Shown: piece after piece, positions 19,380-30,424 of the stretch | Position numbering within the stretch: the stretch's first letter is position 1 | Layout of the letters: the number at the start of each line of letters is the position of its first letter | Origin: Eurosta solidaginis | Taxonomy: Eukaryota; Arthropoda; Insecta; Diptera; Tephritidae | NCBI RefSeq assembly: GCF_040869045.1 | Contig: NC_090323.1 | Span: 264,434,392-264,498,391 of the forward strand | Reading direction: 5' to 3' | Length of the DNA: 64,000 bases | Notes under the pieces: model-generated | What the model saw: the letters and a program-made list of their open reading frames with translations, nothing else | Databases searched by the model: none | What the model was told of the DNA's origin: nothing | Made by a program: the position numbers and the translations under genes

Positions 19380-22232
19380 AACAAGTAAGGAAGGTTAAGT
19401 TCGGGTGTAACCGAACATTACATACTCAGTTGAGAGCTACGGTGGCAACATAAGGGAAAATAACCATTTAGGAAAATGAACCGAGGGTAACCCTGGAATG
19501 TGTTTGTATGACATGCGTATCAAATGAAAGGCATTAAAGATTATTTTATGAGGGAGTGGGCCATAGTTCTATAGGTGGACGCCATTTAGGGATATAGCCA
19601 TAAAGGTGGATCAGGGTTGACTCTAGAATGCGTTTGTACGTTATGGGTATCAAATGAAAGGTGCTAATGAGTATTTTAAAAGGGAGTGATCCTTAGTTCC
19701 ATAGGTAGACGCCGTTTCGAGATATCGCCACAAAGGTGGACCAGGGGTGACCCTAGAATTTGTTTGTACAATATGGGCATCAAACGAATGGTGTTAATGA
19801 GTATTTTAAAAGGGAGTGGGCCTTAGTTCTATAGGTGGATGCCGTTTCGAAATATCGCCATAAAGGTGGACCAGTGGTGACTCTAGAATGTGTTTGTACG
19901 ATATGGGTATCAAATTAAAGGTATTAATGAGGGTTTTGAAAGGGAGTGGTGGTTGTTGTATAGGTGGTCGCCTTTTCGAGATATCGCCATAAAGGTGGGC
20001 CAGGGGTGACTCTAGAATGCGTTTGTACGATATGGGTATCAAATCAAAGGTGTTAATGAGTATTTTAAAAGGGAGTAATCCTTAGTTCCATAGGTGGACG
20101 CCGTTTCGAGATATCGCCATAAAGGTGGGCCAGGGGTGACCCTAGAATTTGTTTGTACAATATGGGCATCAAACTAAAGGTGTTAATGAGAGTTTTAAAA
20201 GGGAGTGGTGGTTGTTGTATAGGTGGTCGTATTTTCGAGATATCGCCATAAAGGTAGACCAGGGGTGACCCTAGAATTTGTTTGTACAATATGGGTATCA
20301 AACGAAAGGTGTTAATGAGTATTTTAAAAGGGAGTGGGCCTTAGTTCTATAGGTGGACGCCGTTTCGAAATATCGCCATAAAGGTGGACCAGTGGTGACT
20401 CTAGAATGTGTTTGTACGATATGGGTATCAAATTAAAGGTATTAATGAGGGTTTTGAAAGGGAGTGGTGGTTGTTGTACAGGTGGACGCCATTTCGAGAT
20501 ATCGCCATAAAGGTGGACCAGGGGTGGCCCTAGAATTTGTTTGTACAATATGGGTATCAAAAGAAAGGTGTTAATGAGTATTTTAAAAGTGAGTAATCCT
20601 TAGTTCCATAGGCGGACGCCGTTTCGAGATATCGCCATAAAGGTGGACCAGGCGTGACCCTAGAATTTGTTTGTACAATATGGGCATCAAACGAAAGGTG
20701 TGAATGAGTATTTTAAAAGGGAATTGGCCTTAGTTCTATAGGTGGACGCCGTTTCGAAATATCGCCATAAAGGTGGACCAGGGGTGACTCTAGAATGTGT
20801 TTGTACGATATAGGTATCAAATTAAAGCTATTAATGAGAGTTTTAAAAGGCAGTGGTGTGAAGGCGTTTTCCAGATATCGACCAAAATGTAAACCAGGGT
20901 GACCCAGAACATCATCTGTTGGATACCGCTAATTTATTTATATATGTAATACCTGCCAAGATTTTAAGGGTTTTTTATTTCGCCCTGCAGAACTTTTTCA
21001 TTTTCTTCTACTTAATATGGTAGGTGTCACAACCATTTTATAAAGTTTTTTCTTAAGTTATATTTCGCGTCAATAAAACAATCCAATTACCTTACCATGT
21101 TTCATCCCTTTTTTCGTATTTGGTATAGAATTATGGCATTTTTTTCTTTTTTCGTAATTTTCGATATCGAAAAAGTGGGCGTGGTCATAGTCGGATTTCG
21201 TTCATTTTTCATACCAAGATAAAGTGAGCTCAAGTAAGCACGTGAACTAAGTTCATTAAAGATATGTCGATTTTTGCTCAAGTTATCGTGTTAACGGCCA
21301 TGCGGAAGGACAGACGGACGACTGTGTATAAAAACTGGGCGTGGCATCAACCGATTTCGGCCATTTTCACAGAAAACAGTTAACGTCATAAAATCTATGC
21401 CCCTACCAAATTTCAAAAGGATTGGTTAATTTTTGTTCGACTTATGGCGTTAAAAGTATCCTAGACAAATTAAATGAAAAAGGGCGGAGCCACGCCCATT
21501 TTGAAATTTTCTTTTATTTTTGTATTTTGTTGCACCATATCATCACTGGAGTTGAATGTTGACATAATTTACTTATATACTGTAAAGATATTAAATTTTT
21601 TGTAAAAATTTTACTTTAAAAAAATTTTTTTTTTAAAAGTGGGCGTGATCCTTCTCCGATTTTGCTAATTTTTATTAAGCGTACATATAGTAATAGGAGT
21701 AACGTTCGTGCCAAATTTCATCATGATATCTTCAACGACTGCCAAATTACAGCTTGCAAAACTTTTAAATTACCTTCTTTTAAAAGTGGGCGGTGCCACG
21801 CCCATTGTCCAAAATTTTACTAATTTTCTATTCTGTGTCATAAGTTCAACTCATCTACCAAGTTTCGTCGCTTTAGCTGTCTTTTGTAATGAATTATCGC
21901 ACTTTTTCGGTTTTTCGAAATTTTCGATATCGAAAAAGTGGGCGTGGTTATAGTCCGATATCGTTCATTTTAAATAGCGATCTGAGATGAGTGCTCAGGA
22001 ACCTACATACCAAATTTCATCAAGATACCTCAAAATTTAGTCAAGTTATCGTGTTAACGGACGGACGGACGGACGGACGGACGGACATGGCTCAATCAAA
22101 TTTTTTTTCGATCCTGCTTATTTTGATATATGGAAGTCTATATCTATCTCGATTCCTTTATATATGTACAACCAACCGTTATCCAATCAAACTTAATATA
22201 CTCTGTGAGCTCTGCTCAACTGAGTATAAAAA
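19380..22232 (-). mobile_element. Helentron-like element, family A, copy 1 (longest)
   Basis: Read on the minus strand, the 5' end is TATACTCAGTTGAGCAGAGC (22205-22224). The 3' end carries the subterminal inverse CTCAACTGAGTATG, the hairpin GTTCGG-TTACAC-CCGAAC (plus 19399-19416) and CTTCCTTACTTGT. This parallels family B: paired subterminal inverted repeats, a 3' stem-loop and an internal (GGAC)n microsatellite (22058-22087). The 5' two-fifths contains many CCACGCCC/GGGCGTGG blocks. The 3' half is an array of eleven 129-bp monomers. No transposase; open frames of 78 codons spaced exactly 259 bp apart are repeat artefacts. Confidence 0.65.
19480..20870. repeat. Array of eleven 129-bp monomers with dimeric higher-order structure
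   Basis: The mark TAGAATNTGTTTGTACNAT occurs at about 129-130-bp steps from 19495 to 20795. Alternate monomers resemble each other more: GGTGGTTGTTGTATAGGTGG-type monomers alternate with GGCCTTAGTTCTATAGGTGG-type ones, giving a 259-bp higher-order unit between about 19800 and 20560. Confidence 0.85.
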
Positions 22233-22234
22233 TT

Positions 22235-22688
22235 ATTATAGAAACTTTATTATTCAACCAGTTTAATCAATACAAAAACTCGCTCGTTGTTTCAGCGATC
22301 TTTATTACGCAAAGAGGGGGTGTGAAAAACTTTCTGGCGTGTTGTCAGAACTTTCTTGTTATGTTGGGTTTCTCGTATGTCTCATTAATTGTGAGTTTAA
22401 CCTCTCATAAGTTGTGTATTCTGAAATAAAAGTATTTCTTGCCGTTCTGCAAGTGAGCCTAAGAAGTCATACATACCTAAGTGCCAATTCTCTAGAAATG
22501 ATATCAATTTTATTAGTCATGTATGCGTGATGAGATTATACCAAAAAATTACTTCCTAGAGATAAGAATAGTGCAGGTGCAGTAAGTTGTATTGATCTAT
22601 TCTCAAAAACATTCACGCATCACCCGTCACGTTCAGTGAGCGAAAAATTATTAAAATAGATGGTCTTCGGTACTAAGGTTATATTAAA
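22235..22688. other. Spacer between two family A elements, with a MITE end
   Basis: At about 22390-22462 there is a right end (CCGTTCTGCAAGTGAGCCTA) of the MITE family complete at 26239-26379. A 99-codon open frame spans the element junction and is not supported as a gene. Confidence 0.55.
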
Positions 22689-25043
22689 ACAAGTAAGGAA
22701 GGCTAAGTTCGGGTGTAACCGAACATTACATACTCAGCTGAGAGCTTTGGAGACAATATAAGGGAAAATCACCATTTAGGAAAATGAACCTAGGGTAACC
22801 CTGGAATGTATTTGTATGACATGGGTATCAAATGGAAGGTGTTAACAATTATTTAAAACAGAGCCGGCCACACAAATACTAAAACAATTGCACAAGTGTG
22901 TGTAAAAATTGAGTGACAACTCCTCACAGTGTGCTAAAAGAAAATGTGGACTGTGAAGTTCGAAATTAAAAACGACTCTGGTTATTTGATTTCAAGCTAA
23001 TCCTAACAATATTTACTTATATTCGTATAACTAAGAACGTGGAGGTCGAGCTAGCCAGATAAAAATTTTTATAAAAGAAGGTACGGTGTTTCTTCAATGC
23101 AGAATTTACTTAAAAAAATCACTTTTTCATTAGAAAGAACTACAAAACAAAGTAAATGTAAAGCTAGAAATATATATTTTCAAAACATAAAGTTATTCAA
23201 TAAAAAAAATGTATCAAAATTAATAAAACTAAGTAGAACGTATAAAAAGTTTCTTATATTAAATTGTCAATATTAATAATTAATTAATTATTATTAATTA
23301 TTAATATTTAAATTGTCAATATTAATATGTATGTTCAAAGGAACTTAATAATAGTAACTAAAACGTATTAAAAGTCACTTTAACATTGCAGCATATTGTT
23401 TTTATTATGTGCCCAAAAATTACCATGGGCTTTTCCTTTTGCATTCACTGTTGATTTTAGTGAGTTACAAGCGAAAGCAAACGATCGTGATCGCACATCG
23501 TTAGTGTCTGTGTGAAAATACGAACTCAAATTGCACAATGTGCAACTTTTGGCCGGCTCTAATTTAAAACATAGTGGGCCTTAGTTCTATAGGTGGACGC
23601 CTTTTCGAGATATCACCATAAAGGTGGACCAGGGGTGACTAGAATGCGTTTGTACGTTATGGGTATCCAATTAAAGGTATTAATGAGGGTTCTAAAAGGG
23701 AGTGGCCCTTAGTTGTATATGGGGGACCAGGGTGACATAGAACATCATCTCTTGGGTATTGCTAACTTATTTATATATGTAATACCACGAACAGTATTCC
23801 TGCAAGATTCCACGGGCTTTTGATTTCGCCCTGCAGAAATTTTCATTTTCTTCTACTTAATATGGTAGATGTCACACCCATTTTACAAAGTTTTTTCTAA
23901 GGTTATATTTTGCGTCAATAAACCAATCCAATTACCATGTTTCATCCCTTTTTTCATATTTGATATAGAATTATGGAAGTTTTTTTTTCATTTTTCGTAA
24001 TTTTCGATATCGAAAAAGTGGGCGTGACTATAGTCCGATTTCGGTCATTTTTTATACCAAGATAAAGTGAGTTCAGATAAGTACGTGAACTAAGTTTAGT
24101 AAAGATATATCGATTTTTGCTCAAGTTATCGTGTTAACGGCCAAGCGGAAGGACAGGCGGTCGACTGTGTATAAAAACTGGAGTTGGCTTCAACCGATTT
24201 CGCCCATTTTCACATAAAACAGTTATCGTCCTAGAATCTATGCCTCTACCAAATTTCACAAGGATTATTAATTTTTTTTTCGACTTATGACATTAAAAGT
24301 ATTCTACACGAATTAAATGAAAAAGGGCGGAGCCACGCCCATTTTGAAATTTTATTTTATTTTTGTATTTTGTTGCACGATATCATTACTGGAGTTGAAT
24401 GTTGACATAATTTACTTATATACTGAAAAGATATCAAATTTTTTGTTAAAATTTGATGAAAAAAACATTTTTTTTAAAAGTGGGCGTGTTCGCCATCCGA
24501 TTTTGCTAGTTTTTATTTAGCACACAAATAGTAGTATGAGTAACGTTCCTGCCAAATTTCATCATGATATCTTCAACGACTGCCAAATTACAGCTTGCAA
24601 AAGTAACCTTATTTTAAAAGTGGGCGGTGCCACGCCCATTCTCCAAAATTTTACTAATTTTCTATTCTGCGTCATAAGTTCAACCCACCTATCAAGTTTC
24701 ATCGCTTTATCCGTTTTTGGTAATGAATTATCGCACTTTTTCTGTTTTTCGAAATTTTCGATATCGAAAAAGTGGGTGTGGTTGCATTCCGATTTCGTTC
24801 ATTTTCAATAGCGATCTGAGATGAGCGCTCAGGAACCCACACACCAAATTTCATCAAGATACCTCAAAATTTACTCAAGTTATCGTGTTTACGGACGGAC
24901 ATGGCTAAACGAATTTCTTTTTTCACCCAGATCATTTTGATGTATAGAAGTCTATATCTATCTCGATTTGTTTATGCCGTTACGGATTGCCGTTATGCGA
25001 ACAAAGTTAATATACTCTGTGAGCTCTGCTCAGCTGAGTATAA
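22689..25043 (-). mobile_element. Helentron-like element, family A, copy 2, with a nested MITE
   Basis: Both ends are present: the hairpin GTTCGG-GTGTAA-CCGAAC near 22707-22724 and TGCTCAGCTGAGTATAAC at 25026-25043. Only about two 129-bp monomers remain. The array is split by a hAT MITE at 22859-23561. The CCACGCCC-rich part (about 23990-24800) is intact. Without the MITE the copy is about 1.65 kb. Confidence 0.65.
22859..23561. mobile_element. hAT-type MITE, 703 bp, with 8-bp target duplication
   Basis: Termini are CAGAGCCGGCCA (left) and TGGCCGGCTCTA (right, last base changed from the expected G). ATTTAAAA flanks both sides (22851-22858 and 23562-23569). An 8-bp duplication with ends starting CAG is diagnostic of hAT. 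The interior is non-coding, with an AT-rich palindromic patch at about 23270-23325. Confidence 0.85.
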
Positions 25044-25045
25044 CA

Positions 25046-26236
25046 ATATCTAACGAAATTCCGCCTTACATGCGGAATGTTTCTGTAGCTAAACATAATC
25101 ACAAAGGTAATTTATAAATTGTATATTTATAAACATGAAGCGTTGCTTAATCAAATTTTTTGTGCTTCTATAAATAAAAAAATAAATGTTTGTTATTTCA
25201 TAACACAATTAATGTCATATGTTTATATATAAAAAAAAAATTTACTGAAAAAATATTACTTTTGTGGTTGGGCCAATACCATCACACAAGAGCTTTTATA
25301 TTATATTGATAATGAAATACAGAACATATGCCATATGCTCGTATACTCATATAAACAATCATATACTTATTTATATGCATTAGACTGACTAGAAAAGAAA
25401 TATCGCGATTTAAAATTAGCTCCTATGTGATTTGGTATACGCTCAGAAGCTTCATACGTTCTTTAGGGCCGGGAGATATTTCTTTGTTTACAGCTAATTT
25501 GCTTATAAAATACGAATGGAAGTGTGAACATTGCGTAAAGCCTTTTATTTCTTTATATATTTCACAATTGTGTTCAATCTAATATATTACATATGTATAT
25601 AGAAATGTATACAGACCATACTTATATCTTATTTTTTTATTTAAATAGCATATACGTATTTACTTGAATAAGTTGTTTTTATATTATTATTCATGTTATT
25701 ACCATCAGCCATCTGTTATCACAATAATACTCGCATAAAATAGAGCTGACAGGTAATAAGGCTAAGCTGGTCATGTTTTCGCACATCTGCGCAAAAAATG
25801 CTCATAAAAACGAATATAATATAAATACTTAAATGATGACAAATATGAACAAACATATCGTGAACGTGGATCAAAAGGCAGCTAACTCAAAAATCTGAAA
25901 TTTTATAGTTATGAGTACCATTAAGCTTCTCAATTCAATAGCTACAAAATTGTATACTCGATTTATTAATACCTCTACTAATCAGCGATAAAAGGCATTG
26001 TAAAAAATAAAAATTGCACGGCACATATTTTGAAGGCAGACAGTTTTTTGAACATTGCGATTTTTGAGTTGATCGGTGTTTTGATCTAGGTGTGCGATTT
26101 GTTCAAGCAGACTAAGTAAATAGCAAAGGAACCTGTTGGAAGAAAGCTACATGAAATAAATATGACGGCATTGATGAAAAGTTTTTTACTGGAAATATTT
26201 TTTGAAAGTGGAGGTGAAATGTTCTTAGAAGCTAAC
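25046..26236. other. AT-rich non-coding stretch
   Basis: No gene or bounded repeat recognised. It includes short CATATG/ATATAC-rich runs (25320-25380). Confidence 0.5.
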
Positions 26237-26238
26237 TT

Positions 26239-26379
26239 CCAAGGCCTACTTGCAGAACGACAAGTTAACTTTTTGACTCAGAGTTAACCTGACATGAGGG
26301 GTTAAACTCAAACATTTTAAACGAATTTATGAAGTCTGACCTAAAAAAATAAATTTCCGTTCTGCAAGTCGGCCTAAGG
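26239..26379. mobile_element. Small MITE, 141 bp
   Basis: The left end CCAAGGCCTACTTGCAGAACG-like block and right end CCGTTCTGCAAGTCGGCCTA are inverted over about 20 bp. The interior GTTAACT...AGTTAAC is also partly palindromic. Single ends of the same family lie at 18929 and 22462. The superfamily is not clear because no confident target duplication is visible. Confidence 0.7.
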
Positions 26380-26381
26380 CG

Positions 26382-29300
26382 CGAATTGCAAAATTTTGGT
26401 AGATATGCTGTAAGCGTCCAATTTACTCCGGCCGCAGAAATAGAAAAGTGCAGGTACCCAAACTGTTATTCCTCTTATAGTAAAAGAACTTCAGAAATTA
26501 CTTCATTTTTTTTTTAGTCGGAAAGAAATTATTAAATTCGGACCTTTATTTTTTAAGGACGAAATAAAAGTACGGCTGTAACTATGGAACGGATTATACA
26601 AATGAGACGAATTTTTTTCATACAGAATCCTTCTAGTTTCAGCGGAAATCGGTGTATCAAATTTCCAGGCAATATTTTAATTTGATCAAACTTAAGGGCG
26701 AAAAAAGGTGCATATTTGCTATGGAAAAGTATAAGAACGGTTTTAGTTCTTCTATGACACATTTCTGGTATTAATAACAAAATCATTCAAAAAACAACAT
26801 GGATTTCAAATCTGGACATTTAGAAGAATCTATTGGTAAGAAATTCGTTTCAATTGAATGAGCCGTTCCATTATTATAGGGCCAGACTTTCATTTGTCTT
26901 TAAAGAATAAAAACCGGTTTCAACTTTCATTTTCGGACTTTTAAAATAAAAGTGCAGGTCTTTCTTTTATTTGTGGATTTTTTTCCGAAAAATAAAAAGG
27001 ATGCATGATTTTTCATAAAAATGTAATGAGAATCCGCCGAATCACAGGAACTTTCACCTAGTATAGTTTTTTGACCCGAACTTTTTCGACTCAAAAACAA
27101 AAAATAACTATTAAAATGGGTCCCTGGAAAAATCGCCATCAAGTGTTTAGTGGTTTAGTGATTCGTGGAAGTTAGATTGTATATATAATATCTTGGATAC
27201 GGCTCAACTGTTTGGGATAAAATTTGCGTATACCATTGTAAGAGTTTCTCCATAGGTGTTGCCACTAAATATGGTTTTACGAGGATGACACCTATTTAAA
27301 TTTTTCTGTTAACGTTTATCTGATGAGTCAATATCGAAAAAAAAGAAAAGTATTTCACTTCGTATTTCCAAAAAACAACTCTTGTAATTGGAGTTTGCGC
27401 AGAGTTACCACCGAATTCTATTAAATTTATTTTGCTAAATATTTGCTCAAGTCTCGGAAACAGTTCAAGCTGATTTAGTCACACGGATAGTGCATAACAT
27501 TCTATGTCCCCAGGTTTTAAAGCTGAGAATAGTTCTTTATCGTTGCCACTTATTTACATTTTTTAAACGAAAATAGACATGCTAATATCAAACGAGGCAT
27601 AACTTTACGTACATATTCTTCGGGCATACCTTTGGACTTGAATGCGTTCCGATGAGTTATACATATACTCGGGTTAGGCAGAGACATTGCCTTTTATTAC
27701 ATATTAGGAAAAGAGAAATATGAAAAGAGAAAGGGAGAGGAAAATGTAAAAAGAGTTTAGAAATCTGATGAGGAGATTATCCTAAGGCACGGGCGAGCGC
27801 GAATGAAAACTAAAAGATTGTTTATAGAATGAGATGGACTGCGAAGTGATTAGTACCTAGAATTTCATTCTAATTTGAGCAGGTGGATACAGAGCATGGG
27901 TCCCCAAAAAGTAAAAGTGATAGAGCCTTCGCATACGCAATTAGAGCACAACTGTGTGTGAAGGCCCCCTGACATTTAGGGTGCAAATGGAAGATGCATA
28001 GGTAGTGGAAGAATTATACGAAGGTGAAGGCGTTGGAGTTATAGAGCGTAAGTAAGTAGGATGATGGGGGCTTAGTGACAAAAAAGAGGACGAATTGGTA
28101 CCAACCATTATATTAAAAAATCATAATTTTCGGTAAGTGGTGAGTTTAGTGACTGTTAATATCTCATTTACAACATACAACATATGTACATACAGCTTAC
28201 TTAAAAGTGCTGATGTGTGTTGAATTAGTGACTGGCATACGACAAGTAAGGTATGAGTGATAAGCTGTTTTCATGATCATTGTAAAAGATTAAGTTATTA
28301 ACTATTTAAGTTGAGGAGGCACTCCTATTCATATGACAAATACGCTTAATTTCAATTAGTGCAACAATGTATCGTCGTGTAAACAATCAGACAATGGCCA
28401 TATATCCCATACTTAAAAATAAATTTAAAAAATGTGTCAGAAAATAAATATTTAAACAACTAAAAGCTTTGATGTAAAATCGAACTTAAAAAAATGTTGT
28501 TGTCCATTTCAAGTGTCCGGTGTAAGTACGAAATGGTTTATGTCAAAATAGTTTCGCCACAATTTCACAGGCATATTCTTTGCTCACCTTTTATATGAGA
28601 GACAGTGTAACTATAAAATAGCTGCCTATGCACGTACATATATACATGCATACATATGTACAATACATGCATACAATATTCGCAATGTGAAAGGTTTTAG
28701 TCCATAATAAGTCCTTGACCGATAAATGAATTTTAAATTGTGAGAAAAAGGACGTGTTATACAAGCGTTGCTGCCTTGGCTACGGTCATAAAGTACTTCT
28801 GAGTTGATGTAAGTACATATGTATGAATATATGTAAGTGTTGACTTTGTTGTAACCGCATAGCGATGTGACTGCAGTACAACATTACTTGGCCAAACACA
28901 TAAATATATTCATATTTAGCAGTAAATGGTATTGCATCAGACATGTAAAGGCCAGATGACACTGCGACACGAGAGCGTTATGCTGGTCTGTTGTTGTGGC
29001 TAAGAAGAATGCATTTAATATGCTGCAGGACCATTGCATATGCATTAAAATTTTTAGTTGTCATTTTTCAATTTTTCGGTAGATGGCCTGACATAAGTAG
29101 AAGTCCTTGCGAATAATTTCTACTAGAGTTTTGGAGCTAGATACATATTTTTGAAGTGAAGGGTCGGTACGTTCATTGGGTGTAATAAAACAGCAACGAA
29201 ACGGAAATACGTATGCTGAATGAAAAAACTTGTTAGTGATACTCGGGGTATTAAGGCGAAATTTAGTGAACCCAATCGGTTCATGTACTGGGGAAATCAA

Positions 29301-29408
29301 AACCATAAACTATGCAAAAAGTTTTTTCAACAAAGGTCACCCTTTGGCAAGTATAAGTAGCAAACTGTAGACTACGGGAACAAATTTTATCGAGTAGTAT
29401 TTGACAAC
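26382..29408. other. Non-coding stretch, nothing identified
   Basis: I found no gene in these 3 kb. Open frames at 26553-26786 and 26927-27142 (minus) and 29061-29306 (minus) lack motifs. A purine-rich patch (27700-27760) and a GC-balanced patch (27790-28080) might be old mobile DNA, but I could not assign them. Confidence 0.45.
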
Positions 29409-29410
29409 AT

Positions 29411-29672
29411 CCGAGGGCCGACCCGGCTTACAAAAATTTTCTTCTAATTGAAAAAACTTGTTTCTAAAGTTTTTGATGTTGCTTTTTCCAGGATCTTCAG
29501 TGTGGTAGCCGGAGCACGCTACCATCACACCACGCCGGCCGCCAGTGTTTGGCAAGCACTCCGATTGTATTTCTGCCATGAAAAGCTCTCAGTGAAACCC
29601 CATCTGCCTTGCAGATACCGTTCGGAGTCGGCATTAAACAAGTAGTTCCCATCCCGCCAATTTGAAGGGATA
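29411..29672 (+). mobile_element. tRNA-derived SINE with inverted 5' segment
   Basis: The body from CAGTGTTTGGCAAGCACTCC (about 29537) through GCCATGAAAAGCTCTCAGTG and CTGCCTTGCAGAT to TTTGAAGGGA is in plus orientation and matches the SINE at 50925-51290. The tRNA-like head and linker, which should precede it in the same direction, lie at 29411-29536 in the opposite orientation. They read on the minus strand as TGGTGTGATGGTAGCGTGCT ... GCAACATC ... GGGTCGGCCCTCGG. The breakpoint falls right between head-linker and body, as produced by twin priming. Confidence 0.82.
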
Positions 29673-29674
29673 GA

Positions 29675-30125
29675 GAAAGATATTGCACCTACAGTCAATT
29701 TTGATTCTGGGGGAAAATTGTAGTCAGCTAGCGCTAGTGAGGGGATACTTGTGAGTTTTCATACAAGTTGGCAAAACCTTTTACGCTATTAAACACCCAT
29801 TAACATATGAATGAACTGAATACGACCTCACAATAGTCGTGTTTTTGCTTACCACCCTACCAAAGCTCCACACTAAATGCGAATTTTCGCAAGGTAGTGT
29901 TGCATAGATATTAGCAGCCCTTTGAATATTAATATGGTACACTGCTGTAGAAGCCCCTTTTTATACTAGCCTTGATGCGGCGGGATCGACTTTTTTGAAC
30001 TGTAGAAGCTTTGGTCGACTTACTTTGCTTATTTGTTCTCCGCGGGTGTTTGAAGATGTTTGAAGCTATCGATATGCATCTCACTACCCTTTAACGTAAA
30101 ATAAAATTGTAAATTCACTTTTCGA
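29675..30125. other. Spacer, nothing identified
   Basis: No gene or repeat recognised between the SINE and the LINE remnant. Confidence 0.5.
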
Positions 30126-30127
30126 AC

Positions 30128-30420
30128 CAGAGAGTAGGTTAGGTTGAACTGGCCGGTCAATAAAGATCTCATATAGATTGCATCAGGTGCCAGGACTTAT
30201 ATTATAGACTTACTCCATCCTCTTGGCAAATACTAGAAGTTTTCTAGGACCTAGCTTTATTGCTACCCCGAAATTTGGTAAATCTGCTGTCCCTAATAGC
30301 TGGAGCCCTTACCTGGTGAGCGCAGGTCACGAACACAGAACTTGCTTATCCGTTTCGTCCTGCAGTTCGCATTTCCTACATCTGCTGTTAATGGCGAGGC
30401 CTTACTTATAAGCGTGAAGG
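30128..30420 (-). pseudogene. LINE remnant: C-terminal end plus 3' tail
   Basis: On the minus strand the sequence reads INSRCRKCELQDETDKQVLC, a stop, then a decayed frame (about 30410 down to 30300). The C-x2-C ... E-T ... V-L-C pattern is the Zn-knuckle-like end of the RNase H region in Jockey-type LINEs. The following 3' part ends with GGCCAGTTCAACCTAACCTA, a motif common in insect LINE-derived repeats. The copy is 5'-truncated and contains stops. Confidence 0.6.
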
Positions 30421-30424
30421 CAGA

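Noticed and set aside
19806..20560. Three near-identical 78-codon frames on the minus strand, looking like a small gene family
   Set aside because: They are exactly 259 bp apart and follow the 129-bp tandem repeat in phase; no start or codon signal.
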